This document shows positions 31,401-44,225 of a stretch of DNA of 64,000 nt, in pieces. This DNA comes from Morinoia aosen. Taxonomy: Eukaryota > Arthropoda > Malacostraca > Amphipoda > Talitridae. Each line of letters starts with the position of its first letter. Within the stretch, counting starts at the first letter, position 1. The notes below the pieces were generated by a model. That model did not search any database. It saw nothing but the letters and a program-made list of their open reading frames with translations, and was not told the DNA's origin. The stretch is from positions 47,371,602-47,435,601 of the forward strand of contig CM059563.1 of NCBI GenBank assembly GCA_030386875.1. The letters run 5' to 3'. Made by a program: the position numbers and the translations under genes.

Positions 31401-33222
31401 GATAGAATTTTTCAAGAGTAGAGAACTTGTCTCGAGGCACTCAGCGATTCAAATAACATTGATTGGTATGTAAGTTTCATTGAAAGTTAGCTGCTGATCA
31501 TCCGTGGGAGACTTAATTCTCCTCCTCCGGCATCTGTGCTACCTGCTGCAAGTATAGCAACTTTCGTTGGTGACGAAGGATTCAGTTTGGGCGCGAGACA
31601 GGTCCTCCTTATTTTCTTTCTGTCTTGTGGGAGACTCACTTTTTTTGGTTCAATTTATTTCTAGAAATAACTATCTTCTTGTCTCAATTTTTCCGAATTC
31701 AGTGTTTGAATCAAAGCGATTTTGAATAATGCATTTGTCTCTTCAGCTATTGTGGGCTTTTGTTTGATTGTGTACTAAAACCAAAGTGAAATGTTCCATT
31801 ATACATATGACGTGGCGGAATTTTTCCACACATTGAAAGTATATTGAAGTCTTCATTGCTTTGGTCTAAAAAAATTCTACTAATGCACCTATAAAAAAAT
31901 GAATGCACCCACAAATAACTTGTGAACCAGTTCACCTGGCTTACGAGTGAAGCTACAACAGCGTTCTCGAGTGTCAAGAATGCTGCTCGCTCTTGCATCA
32001 TTTTTTCTACTTCGATATGTGCTTTCCAATTTAAGATATATTTATAAGTAACTTCTTAGAATTTAATTCCTTTTATACTTTGATTAATTAGGGAACTATG
32101 ACTCCTTTCATCTAGACTAGTACTCGAGGTGTTTTCAGTTATCTGCAGTGTTTTTTTTCTGTAGATACTGGTGCGGGATTTTTTTCAATTAATTTAAAAA
32201 ATTCATATCGTCTTTTATCTAAGCTAGTTTATTATCTTTTTTTCAATAACTCTCAGAATTGCGCAAAAAGACAGGGAATATAATGTGTGGGTAATAGCAT
32301 CAGTATTTATGATTTTTGAACATGTAAGCGTTCCTGTGTATTTAGGATACCCTTGTTTATTGAGGATATTCCTTTAGCATATTTTAAGGATGAATATCCC
32401 GCACTATTTTCTTCGAGCGCGGTTCTCATTTGCAACTGACGTCGACGGTAGAAAATTTTTTACGACAAAGTAGCGAATCTTACATTAAATCTACTTCTTG
32501 ATCGTGTTTTTGGTTCGAGATCATTATAATATGAAAATGCTTTCTGTTTCTTACGCTACAGCGAGTCTTACTTCATAAGTTCTTCCTAATCATGTTCATT
32601 GATCGTAATCATTAGAAAATTAAAATGCATTTTATACACTTCTTGAAAATAATGGTACACCTACACAATTGCTCCTCTTTTGTACACGATAGAAATTCGT
32701 AGTAGAAATGCTAGGCTTTATTGATCGCAGCTCATCTAAAATGATAAAATAAACATAGCAGAGTAAGGTTCGTCAATTCATTGCTGTTTTTTTTCATAAA
32801 TTTTAAAATGTTTTCAGTCTCGCTTGTGCAATAGTAGAATATTTTTATTATTATTTGTGCCAATACCGTACTAATGATCACGGAATTTTTCTGTCTGGGG
32901 AGTGAAAAAATGTCTTTTTTTGTGCGTTACTAATATATAACAATGACCATTTAAATTCGAAGTTTATATTTTGATTTCATTTACGCTGGTGCAATTCCTT
33001 CTCTAGCAAATCTAAATTTCTTTCACGTATAGACCTATCTTGACGACAGAATTACTTCTTGCCGGCGAGTGGAGTAGTGAGATTTTTTGTTATATTCGTA
33101 TTTTATTCGCGAGGAAAATGCGCTTCGGAGCCTTGGAGGAAAATGATTTGAAATGACTATACAACATCTCATGTGCGCGTTTGAAAGTAAGGATTTCTCC
33201 AGAATAACGACACTGTTGTTAA
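28495..33222. other. Intergenic AT-rich stretch, no gene recognised
   Basis: 4.7 kb read on both strands: only short ORFs without recognisable motifs and no tandem repeat of note. An exon of an unrecognised gene cannot be excluded. Confidence 0.5.
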
Positions 33223-33448
33223 TTAACACGTTAACTGCGATGGGTTAAACTCAAGTTCAATATTCAATTCAAATTAAAATTCAATTTTAGTAATCTACTT
33301 TGAAAACAGCAAACATAAACTGGATCGGCCTTTAATTTAGCTTTCATTAAGTATATACAAGCAATGAGTTAGTGACTGCAGGGGGGTCAGCAGCACTTTG
33401 AAAATCACCTGTGACCACCAGTGGGTCCCTTCGCAGGGAATGTGTTAA
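33223..33448 (+). mobile_element. MITE family 2, best copy, bounded by TTAA
   Basis: 226 bp from TTAACACGTTAACTGCGATGGG to GGTCCCTTCGCAGGGAATGTGTTAA. Ends are imperfect inverted repeats and TTAA lies at both edges, as expected from piggyBac-type target choice. No ORF. Confidence 0.8.
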
Positions 33449-35310
33449 TAGAAGCTAACATCAATTCTAATTTGCGTTCAAAAATGAATCATTTATTTTC
33501 TGAGTTTTGCTTCGCCATTTGATCTTACAACGGCGCAGTGATATTACATGCCCACACGTTTTTTATTCAACTTGTCAGCAAAGTTCAGTGAAGTGCCACT
33601 TTTGGAGCCAGGCATGCCGTAGATATGAGGAGGCGAGTCTAGAAAGCCTCTTAATTCAAATACTAAAATATAGGGTAACATTATACTTGTAGGGAATTTA
33701 ATAGTTTTTGTAATGCATTTAACATTCTTGGAGATGTACTGACGTATCTCTGGGATTGCCGTCAGTTCTGATGTAGATTATTCAACTCCTATCGTGAATA
33801 TAAGTTCTAAAACCAGTATTTGACTGCGGAAGTTGTCACGTGTTGGTGGCGTATTAACAACCCTGTCTACATCACTAGTGTATCTGCCCTTCATGGTGTT
33901 CAAAAATTTACTTACAAGAGACCGGTTAAAAGCGAATTTTTACTTCTCGCTGATGAATGATGCCTCAAGGATGATTAGTGTTGGAGTTTGAATAAGATTG
34001 TTCTTTTGAAACAGTCGTTCATTTGGCTCTTCACCTGAAACTTGGAGACGGTTAGTATTCATTCCTGAGCAGCCTCTCTGAAGTGTGGTGACGTCAGACG
34101 TGTGTTCTTTTAACCTGTAGTAGGTGAGGCCATTTGGAGGAGCCCTTTGTTGAGAGTATGTCTGAAATAACTAAACATGAGAGTAGTAACATCTTCTTTA
34201 CAGTGTTTTCTCATGCTTTTCTCATAGGGAAGAGTGAATGACAATTCCATCTTTTGTAAATATCTGCACGGTAATGTACTATACCATTCTTCTAAATATT
34301 TCTACTATGGTTATAATTCTGCGTATTTATCAGTGTAATTCTTTCTCATGCTCAGGTGTGAGTACTCTTTTATTGTGTATCGTTGATCTGTGTAGCCATT
34401 GAGACGCTGATTTTCCACTCAAACCCCAGTTTTATTATGGAGAAAGTCCGCCCGCAGTTACGATAGATTTCAAGAGCCACGAAGCCTGTCCTCATTGCAG
34501 AAGCACAAATCAAGGAAACTTCCAGCTAATGATAAAGCCTACTTTTAGATTTCCACTTTAAATACTTGCTTTTTTGTACGTACGCTACCGTAGATTTTCC
34601 CTACCCACTGGGAAATTCCGATCCCAATCTCCGGACCAGTGTGAACGTAGGCGTAGTTCTCCTCACTAGGGATCACAGATAAGAGTTTTTCATGCCCAAA
34701 CCAAGTTTTTCGAAGAAAATTAGACCACAATGATCCCTAAGCAACCTGACAGGATCACCAGAATAATCTTAGTCAAGTTATGTGTGAAAAACCCGAACTT
34801 GAGAATTTTGGTTGGGAAAAAAGAAATCCAGCTGCCCTGTTCTTAACTGCCTCAGTAGGTGATTGGTGTCTGACGAACGCCTTTGCAAGTGTTTGTGCGA
34901 TGAGTTACATTTCATGAAGGATAACTCGTTCGTTCCCAGAGATCTCACAATTAGTTTATCCAACTTTAATTCTTGATGAGCTTTTCGCATGTTAGTGTAG
35001 GTTTGAGGTCCTTAAAGAAGAGCGTCATTTTAGTGTTAACTACATGCAGCCAACTGATGTTCATCACATTCTATAGTTGCGTCACCGAATCAATCCCTCA
35101 GCACGTGCGCGGATTCTCGTAGTGCTATGCTGGCGATAATACACCTCTGATCACTTTTTCAAACTTATCCACTGCCGAGTTGAAGGACGCTCGAAAAATA
35201 AACTTCTGTGCAGGTATCTAGACACGTTGGAGCACATAGAGACAATTGATAAAGCAGCAAGTGATGGTGTATTAAGCCCTGAAATTTAGGATTCATTTGT
35301 TGATGTAAAA
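33449..35310. other. Intergenic, no gene recognised
   Basis: AT-rich; only short ORFs (61-71 codons) without domains. Confidence 0.5.
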
Positions 35311-35625
35311 CTTTTAAACCATGGACCTTGTCCTGAAACTTCTAGATTATCGACTTTAGTCCTGAAACTTCTAGAACAAGGACCTTAGTCCTGAAACTTC
35401 TAGACTATCGACTTTAGTCCTGAAACTTCTAGAACAAGGACCTTAGTCCTGAAACTTCTAGACTATTGACTTTAGTCCTGAAACTTCTAGAACAAGGACC
35501 TTAGTCCTGAAACTTCTAGACAATTGGCTTTAGTCCTGAAACTTCTAGAACAAGGACCTTAGTCCTGAAACTTCTAAACCACGGACCTTTGTCCTGAAAC
35601 TTCTAAGCCACGGACCTTAGTCTGA
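35311..35625. repeat. 29-bp minisatellite with alternating unit types
   Basis: About ten units TGAAACTTCTAGAACAAGGA + CCTTAGTCC alternate with TGAAACTTCTAGACTATCGA + CTTTAGTCC, giving a 58-bp dimer; flanking units are variants. Confidence 0.92.
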
Positions 35626-38600
35626 AATGGTCAAGGTAGAACTATGGACTAAGGTCGGATACGACCTACATTAGTAATTCATCAGTGGCAGTTACACTAG
35701 GTATTCATTCATAATAATGAAATTATCTTGAAATGAGTGATCAAATTACTTCGTAACCAAATGCCGTAGCAGCGAACCGATCTAGAGAGACAACCTTGGC
35801 CCGTTCCAACTTAGCCACATCAAACTAACTCATGCTCATCTGATGGAACACAAGCATCCACTCTTTTTTTTAATGACTGTTTTTCTTGCTACTGCACTCA
35901 TTTTAACGGAATACCCTTAGTTGAAGGCTTAACGCCTTCTATACTCCTGATATGAACCTTACGCATACGGAAAAGTAAAATGTTTTGAGGTCACTCCGTA
36001 TCTGGTATTAAATTTTTCATTTATTCACACACCGAATTTTTCAGGGCTCCTTACGTCGTTTCTAATTAACTTTTCTTTTAATTTATCTGACATCAACATT
36101 AATACATGTACCTCTAATCCGCTAATATTCGCTTGGATGTGAAGATATTGGATGGAAATCCTCTTTTTACTGCAATTATAATGGTGTAAGAAGACAATAG
36201 AACCGTGGTGTTGAATTAGGCAACAGGATACACCCGTAAAGCGTCTCTAGTTGCAAAATCACTTGTGAGGTTATATCAGATTGCATGTGACTTTCTGCAT
36301 CAGAGGTCTCTTCTTTAACAGCACTTCCTGAGCTAAACTGCTGACAATTTTTGCACTATTTTCGTTGAAGGCTCTGTCAATGTAAAATCGATAAAATTAA
36401 TTTTTTCCGTACTCCCTGTGAAAAAAAATCATGTAATTCTGTTTTCTAAATATTTGTATGATGCACAAACTTGAAAATATTCAAATAGACTAACCTAAGA
36501 AAAACATATTAATGAGGCTCACTGTTAGAATCACATAAAATGTGTCGACGGAGGTTACGCTCCCAAAATAACAACTGAATAATGTGTATTCGCTAACTTT
36601 TGTCCACTGTTACATAGGCTTTATAGCTATTGACCATGGTAATAGTATGAGGTATGTACCTTTGTAATAGTTTTAAAATTTTGTGAAGTTGTGCTTGTAT
36701 TCTTCAGGATTGTAAGGAAAGCGGAAAAGAAAGAGGGTATCAGATAAGTAAATTCTGGTTAAGCTTTTAATTAAATGAGTTTCCATTTTTGTTTGAGAAT
36801 TTGAATGTGAGGGAGAGAAATCAAGTCCTGTTTGTCACGTAGGAATGATATGGAGAAAGCTCAGTAAAATGGGGTGTGTGGTAAGACGATAAGCTTAAAA
36901 GGAAAAAATTCTCATGATCTACGTAAAATGAACTTGCAAATGAAATGGATTTCTCCTCAGTGGAGATAATCAAGGCACAACTGTGAACCAGGGTTACGGA
37001 TACCTATGAGTATTAGTCCCGAATTTATCAGTGGCACTAATAACACTGGAAATTTATCCCAAAAAACGAAAATACCGTAAAATAAGCGAACTAATAACAT
37101 CGTTACCGAATGGTGTTGCGGCGAACCGAGGTTGGAAGAAAATTCTGGCAGTAGATCAAGCCTCAAAGATCAATGATAGTACGCTAAACTAGAGTAGAAA
37201 GGGAAACTTGAGAGGTGTTGTGAAAGGGATGATTTGAGAGGTGCGGCAGTTTTTTGAAAGGCGGTGGGTGGGGTGAGGAACTGCCTGCTGACACAAACTG
37301 CTATGTATGATTGATGTAACGCTGAAAAATTGCGAATGTTACACAGCTGTGGGACCATATCATGAATATGAATCTTTATCGATGAAAATTTTTAATAGCG
37401 ATCTGGTGAGAGTCACGAGAATTGAGTGGAATATATAAATTGTGCGCTATATGTAAATATTTCTGGTAGAAGAATGTGAAGAGGTTGAATAAATGTTTTG
37501 TACCGAATTAATGAAACAGAACTCCTAATGGCAAGTTTGATGCTGTGAAAATCACATATTACTGCGAGTCAAACTCAGCGGTTTTTGAATAGTGAGTTCA
37601 GAGGGCATACGAGGATTTTTGGTGGGGGTGAACTTCAACGACTACTAGTGGGGCCGGATTTTTTACAGACTAACCGTCGTCATAGCGGCAAAACGGCTTC
37701 GTTTTGAACAGAAAAGGCCTTTAAGAAAGGAATTATGCTGGCTGCTGTCGCGCTACAATGACGTGAAGAGTTCAGAAAAGCTGCTGCTGAAAACTGAGTG
37801 GCGCAGAATAGTGTATAAGATTCGGTGCTCATTATTCCTCCCATTATTCATTACTCTATAGATCACTGTTAACGTGTCGGAGATGTTCACAGTCTGCATG
37901 TGCGGTGAATAAATTTATTTTGTCTTATATGACACAGCTGTTGAATTCGACGAAGCATTGCGTCTAAGCACAGAAGCTCTGTAGGTGACTAAGCAATGTT
38001 TTGAATTTTGATCTGCCTTGTGAATGACAATAACTGTCCTGCCATTTTGTGTATCATTAACGTAGTAAATAGTCAATTCTAGCACAATTCGTCGTCGAGC
38101 ACTTTTTTATGCGTAAATTTTAGAAAGAACAAAAATTTAAATTAATAATAAGTTTCGTTTCCAATTTCTTGAGTTTGGGAGACGGTTTCTCATGGTTATT
38201 TATTTCTTGAGTGTAAATATATTAATTTTAAGATTGCTATTCCTCTCAATTTTATTAGGAATTTTAGCCTACACGAGTCAAGCGTGTTCCAGCGAAGCCG
38301 TAGTGGATGCGTGAACTCCACTCAAGACAGGCCGGAGAAATTTTTGGAACCTGGAAGCTGCGTAGGAATCAAGGCAGTTTTAGTGGCGCTGAGCGTACCT
38401 CTCGCAATCAAGTGCAGGATTATGCAGTATATGCATCTCGGGCGTCTTTATTATTGCGGGTTCAGTGAATCGAAAGTTTTCCAGTTTGTTGAACGTTGAA
38501 ATTTTGTTTTGATATTTTATTTTTTTCGGAATCTTCAGCCAGAAATGAACTACATGACTAGTAAGCTTCTTCCGGCTCAAAATGAATGTTACGATGTGTA

Positions 38601-41375
38601 TGTCACCTACACTTCGATTGTAAATTTTCGTTTGTATGTAAATTTGAGTTCTTTCGAATTCCATTCAAAGGGTGTGTGAGTCTTATTCTCCACTGGGACT
38701 TGCTGTGGTTGCTGGTATCACGAAAACACCAATCCCGAACTGTTGCAATATTCATTCCTGTGTCAAGAGCCTCACCTTGCTTATATTATAGTCTAATAAA
38801 GCTCACACATAGCGTTTTATTGTGCATAGTTCTGATACGGCATGTCAGCGTACGAAATTTTCGGTCATTTAACAGTGGGATCTTTTTTTTCAGTTGAGTG
38901 GCTGTGGCTACGGGCATTTAAGTGCTCAACTAGAAATAAAATTGTGACACAGTAGGTTAAAAACGGTGCGTAAATCGTAAGCAGTGCCAAAACACAAAAT
39001 TTTTTGTAAAAGTCTTCGAATATTTAATCTCTGAATAGCTTTTTCTTATAAAAATTTTTTCAAACATCAATACCAACTCATGGATTGAGCCCCATAGCTC
39101 GGTGCATTAAGCGCAATTTCGTTTTGGAGTATTTCACTTGAGGCCCTTGCGGAAGTGGGAAGGATTCGGAGGTACAGTAGATTGCATCGGCGTTTGTTAG
39201 CCCGCAACTTTGGAGACAAATCTCGGTTTTCGAAAATAGGGCAGTGCTGCTTGAAAAAACTTGTTGTCGGATAGACTTAAGAATTAAGTAGTGTTCAATT
39301 AAAGTCGTATCATGAGTAGGATCGTAGCCCACCAGCATTCTAGCGTTGTGGTCAAGGCAAAATTTTTCTCAGTCCTTTTTCGAAATATTTCGATAGATTC
39401 AAGATGATCATTTTGCTCTTGACCGTTTCTTCTACGATATGAAATCTCCACTAAATTGAAAAAATTGTAAACGTCTGTAGAGCTTCATTCAAAAGTAATT
39501 GCGTGAGATATCTTCGAAGATAATTTCCCTTAAAGAATCTGTTGAAATGAAGGTGTGTGAACTCATTCCAGCAGTCTCAGAGGCTAGTTCACTCAAGGCT
39601 CACTCGACACGCCTCGTAGAACCACCACTTCAGAGTGCCAGTGAAATCTTGCCTGACTTGAAGAGAAATTGGATTGATTTCGAGTACTCTCGGGCTTCAC
39701 GTGTATTTTTACTGAAGACAAACAGGTGTTTTCTTTAACATTGGTGTTGCGCTGTCAAATTTCTCGCTGGAATTTGGCCTATATTTGGAACTCCGTATGC
39801 CTTTGTGTACAGATGTGTGCAAAGCCCGTGAAAATGAGATGGGTCTTGCTTGAAGTGAATTTTTGTGTGGAGTGGAAGTGACAGTTAACCAGTAATTTGA
39901 ACTTTCGTTGTAAAGACACTGACGTATTTAGTTGTACAAGTACTGTGTACTGTTTGTAGGAAGATCGCTTATTTTTATTCGTAAGGATTGAGCGAGAACG
40001 TGTGGTCAATACGGTTTTGAAGCATGAATGAACTAAAAACTATGGTACGTAAATATTGTATATCAATTTTTCATGAATTGCTCTAGAGTGGAAATATGGC
40101 GAACCTATGCCGTGAGTTTTAATTTTTAATAATAATTTATTCCGAAATCCTATTATGTATAAATAGAAATTAATTAAGATTATGTGCATGATATCAACTA
40201 ATTTCCTAATTAACTCGTGCATGATCTCTTTGGGATTTAGTATAATTTAATAGGTCATTCACTTCTATGCATGATCTCGACTATTTACTGGACTTTTGAG
40301 CTCATGATTGTTTGTTAATATTGAGGAAGAATAATTTACGGCTCCGATAAATGATATTTTAGGGTGTTTAGTGATTCGATTGTTTCTTGTTTTTTGCGCT
40401 GTATGCAAGCGAGAGAATTGGCTTCACCTAAGAAATGTATTTAAATTATGCGGTCTCAAATTACCATTCATATTAATGTTCGTAATGAAAATACGAATAT
40501 TCATGCTTTATATGTCATTTTTATTCAATTGGTATGGGCTGAATGCAGATTAAAGTTGTGAGGAGAAGTGATACCTTTTTATATTGCAAATACGATGTGC
40601 GTTGCATAGGATAGGCAATGTCAATTTATATACCTAATGTATGACAGTTTATTTATTTGACGTTTAAAATGATTTTACGAGTCTATTGTTGGTATTAATT
40701 GAAATTTGCTCATAGTGGTTGAATTATTAAAGTTGAGGGAATACTGTATGGAGATTTTAATAATTTTACGTAAGGAAGAAACGGAGTGGGGAAGTTGTGC
40801 GCCGACACACCGGGTCTCTGCAAGGTTCGCAGCTGCTCACGAGTTTCTTGTAATCCTGTCTGAGTTAAATCGCCCTTTTAAATTCGAATAGTTTACGTGA
40901 TAAATCTCATTGTTACCTGAAATATACACTATATATATATCGTCGTCGATTCACTACCCTTCATGGATGATAGATGGTTTCAGTGCTGGCTTATGTCATT
41001 CTAAACGAAACTCAATGCTTCGAAAAATTTCTCCCTGACTAAGAGCACAAAGTTTGTTGCTTCGTTGGTTGGGCGGACTGTTCGCCTTCCTCTCACCCTG
41101 GGAATTGGTTACCTGAACACTACAGAATAGCAGCGGCGTCACATGAAATTATTTTATATTGATCAAAGTAGGTTCCGTCATTATACAAACATCAATATAA
41201 AGGAAATGAAAAAATAGAGGAATAGGCCTTGAAGCTATCCATTGAAAAACAGTTCTGAAGAAAGAATTGTAATTATACGTGGAAAATGTTGTCATTTTCT
41301 ACGATAGGATACACTAGTGATCGATTTATAATAGCTCTGATCAGTGGTTTAATAATGAAGGCATCTACGGATGCT
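35626..41375. other. Intergenic, no gene recognised
   Basis: 5.7 kb. Two stretches (about 35670-35790 and 37000-37130) share phrases such as CAGTGGCA...ACACT and GCGAACCGA, so they are probably diverged copies of one unnamed repeat. No convincing ORF. Confidence 0.45.
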
Positions 41376-41636
41376 TTATTTCCAATCAAGCCTGATACAT
41401 ATCACCTTGTACATTGGATTTTCAAATGCCTTATAACTAACGCCAGGACGCCATGACGCTTTCCCCCGGTCAAGACCGGTACCCATTTCAGACACCTGGG
41501 TAGAGTGGGGTATTGTGCTTGGAATTTTTCTCCTATACCCAACAGAGAAAATCGCCACCGCCAGCGCCGAGAATCGATCCCGGGTCTCCTGCACGGCGGC
41601 AGAACCCCTAGCCACTTGCGCTATGGCGAGCACTGA
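41376..41636 (-). mobile_element. tRNA-derived SINE
   Basis: Read on the minus strand, the head GCTCGCCATAGCGCAAGTGG contains a box A (complement of 41612-41623, TAGCGCAAGTGG). GGATCGATTCTC (complement of 41569-41580) is a box B of the GGTTCGANTCC type 32 bases further on, the spacing of a Pol III tRNA promoter. A non-tRNA body of about 180 bp follows toward 41376. The adjacent plus-strand sequence has TGATTAAATACACAC repeats (about 41634-41690). Only one copy is seen here. Confidence 0.8.
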
Positions 41637-41639
41637 TTA

Positions 41640-44221
41640 AATACACACTGATTAAATACACACAGATTTAAATGATTAAATACACAGAAGAAACAGAATC
41701 GCAGTTCCTATACACATTTTGCCGCTTTTTGTCGAAGTTGATCCATGTAATTCTGGGTTGAGCCTTGAAGTATTTAACTCAACTTCGTTGTATACGAGAA
41801 TGAGAGGCGCTGTGAGATGATCGGTTTTTTTGAATTATTCTAATATTTATTGTTACATTAGTAATGTGTAGAGTTTTCATTAGAATTTTAATTATTTGCG
41901 TAGGATCTTTATATTGGTACACTGTTCGGTTTACAATAGATGAACTGAGCTGCATTGCATTTCAGCGTCTTTCTTGAATGCAGCGCATTTTATAGAGGCG
42001 GTTGATCAGTTTCTGTTGAGTCAAAAAAGCTTGTAACAAGTCGCAGAGCCAACGCTCTCCCAAGAATCAAATTTTTTCTGGCCCTGAAGAGAAAATAAAG
42101 GCATGTTTAAAAGGAGGACTGAAACTTGGGAAATGGTTGGACGTCAAAAAAGCTTGAATATAAGATCTAAAGTAATGGTGAAGAAAAAGTCGAAAGAATG
42201 AGGCGTTCTTCTTTACTATTATGTTACGCCCAGGAAAAAAATCGATGTATTTCTATTTGGAATTGAGGTTGAGTTTCTTTTGTCTGCATCTGTTATTTTG
42301 GAGCAGCAAATTGAGGAAGGATGCCTGCGGGTGAGTTTATCCTCTTTTTGGGGCTCGTGGAATTTCTGCCACCAATGTCCGACTGAACTGCCGCTGGCCG
42401 TTCTCGTTTTAAACATTTTAGGTGCCTACTTATGGTGAAATATGGAGTTGAAACATCCTGTGCCCGCTTTCTTCTTTTCAGTCGCCTCCGTCGCTATCTT
42501 GGTGCTTACTTTATCCGAAACAAGTTTGGAGACTAAAATGCTGTTGTGTATTCTCGTTTATGTCCAGGATGCACACAATATGATGTGAATATTTTAAAAA
42601 AATGTCAATTGTATACATTATCATTATACTCTTGGAATTGATCCAACGTCAGCAGTTCCGCCGTTTGAGTGTCGGTGGCACCAGATAGATATACGAGCGG
42701 CAACAATTATAACCTCGTTAAAAATTAGATAAATCCCTCATATCAGGGAACATATTTTAAAAAAATACTGACAATTAAACTAATTTAATCAAAATGAAGT
42801 GTTTCTAACACTCCACTAAGCTATCAATCATGTGAAAAGTGATGAGAATATAACTGTTTAAATGAAATTTGAAAAATATCATTGCGGCACTTGGTACACC
42901 TAATATTTTTACTCATATATTCTCATTTCTCCTTCAAAAATGAACATGACTAATCATGAACAGAATAACGATCCTTGTTGCCGGGCATTATAATGGGAAC
43001 ACTTTTGAGTTCAGGTGAGCTAATTTTTCAGGCATTCCTCATTTCATTTTAGAGCCAAAAATGTCCCTCTTCAGCACAAGTGCTTAGCTCTTCTAGTGTT
43101 AAATTTTATGAGTAGATTTTTCGGGATGCATGTACTGTAATCCCATGAGAAACCTTCGATCCGTCCGCACTTGAATGCTGCTGATTCTCTTATCTTGCAA
43201 TTGATCAACAGAGAAGAACAAGAACGATTTAACGATGGACATCACTCCCAATATTTGCTCGGCCATGATTCTCTCAAATTGCATGTCTTTTAAAACGCTT
43301 CGTAACACTTTCTTCGAAAGAAACGTGTAGTGCCTGTTAACTGAAACTGCTAATGAAGGAAAAGAAAGCCTCATAATTGATTTTTTTATCGGACGAGTCT
43401 TTGATTTTTTTTGTACGATATCATGCACTTTGGTGGTTAATTACCACATAGCTCGCAACTTCAATTGAAGATTTGTCATTTTTTACACAAACTCAAGTCC
43501 AACGGTGGAATTTAACCTCATTATTTCACGTCGCCTGTTTCTTGTACCAGTAAAGCGGTGTTTTTTTCTGCAGAAAAAATATTGATACATTAACCTGCAT
43601 TTCCTGCTGGCAAAAACCGACTGGAGCTTATAGTCGTGCCCAGCAATATCTTTTTCAATGAACCGAAAACCGTATTTTGAACACAATTTTTTTCTCAAAG
43701 TTCCCTGTCTTTAATGGAAATCTTAATGATTTGATGAGAGGAAATTTTGAATGAGCGTTTCATAGACGAAACACCTTTGTCATTGAATAAAAGACTTCAG
43801 CAGTACATATTTCCAAATATGCTGAAAGTAACAGAGTTTTTTCAGCAGCAAACGACAAATTCAAAATTAAAATAATTCCAATTTTTTGTTTGTGCTTCAC
43901 GAAAATTTTATCAGGAAAAATGATGACAAGAAAAGTTTTATTGTTATTGGTCAAAATAATTCAGAGGGAAAAACCCTTGATTATATTTACTAAAAGACAT
44001 ACGCTGTAAGAAAATTCAGGTATTAAAACAACCCATCTACATTGATCTACACTTGTCCTGATTCGAAGATTTTACTTTACACATTTCTTCATTTCATTTC
44101 ACATATTTTCCCGCGCTAATTATACCATTTACACCTCGTTGTTACGGCAAAAAGGCACAATTTTTTCGGTTGACCATAATCGAGTATTTCCTTCTTAACC
44201 ATACAACGGGAAGTACTTGAG
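41640..44221. other. Intergenic, no gene recognised
   Basis: 2.6 kb of AT-rich DNA with ORFs up to 109 codons on the minus strand; none shows a domain I know or a codon bias like the exons. Confidence 0.45.
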
Positions 44222-44225
44222 AGTT

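Noticed and set aside
39080-39340. tRNA-like stretch CATAGCTCGGTGCATTAAGCGC
   Set aside because: Resembles a box A region, but I find no matching box B or cloverleaf; at most a degenerate SINE.
43099-43428. 109-codon minus-strand ORF
   Set aside because: AT-rich, no domain, no splice context or codon bias like the exons.
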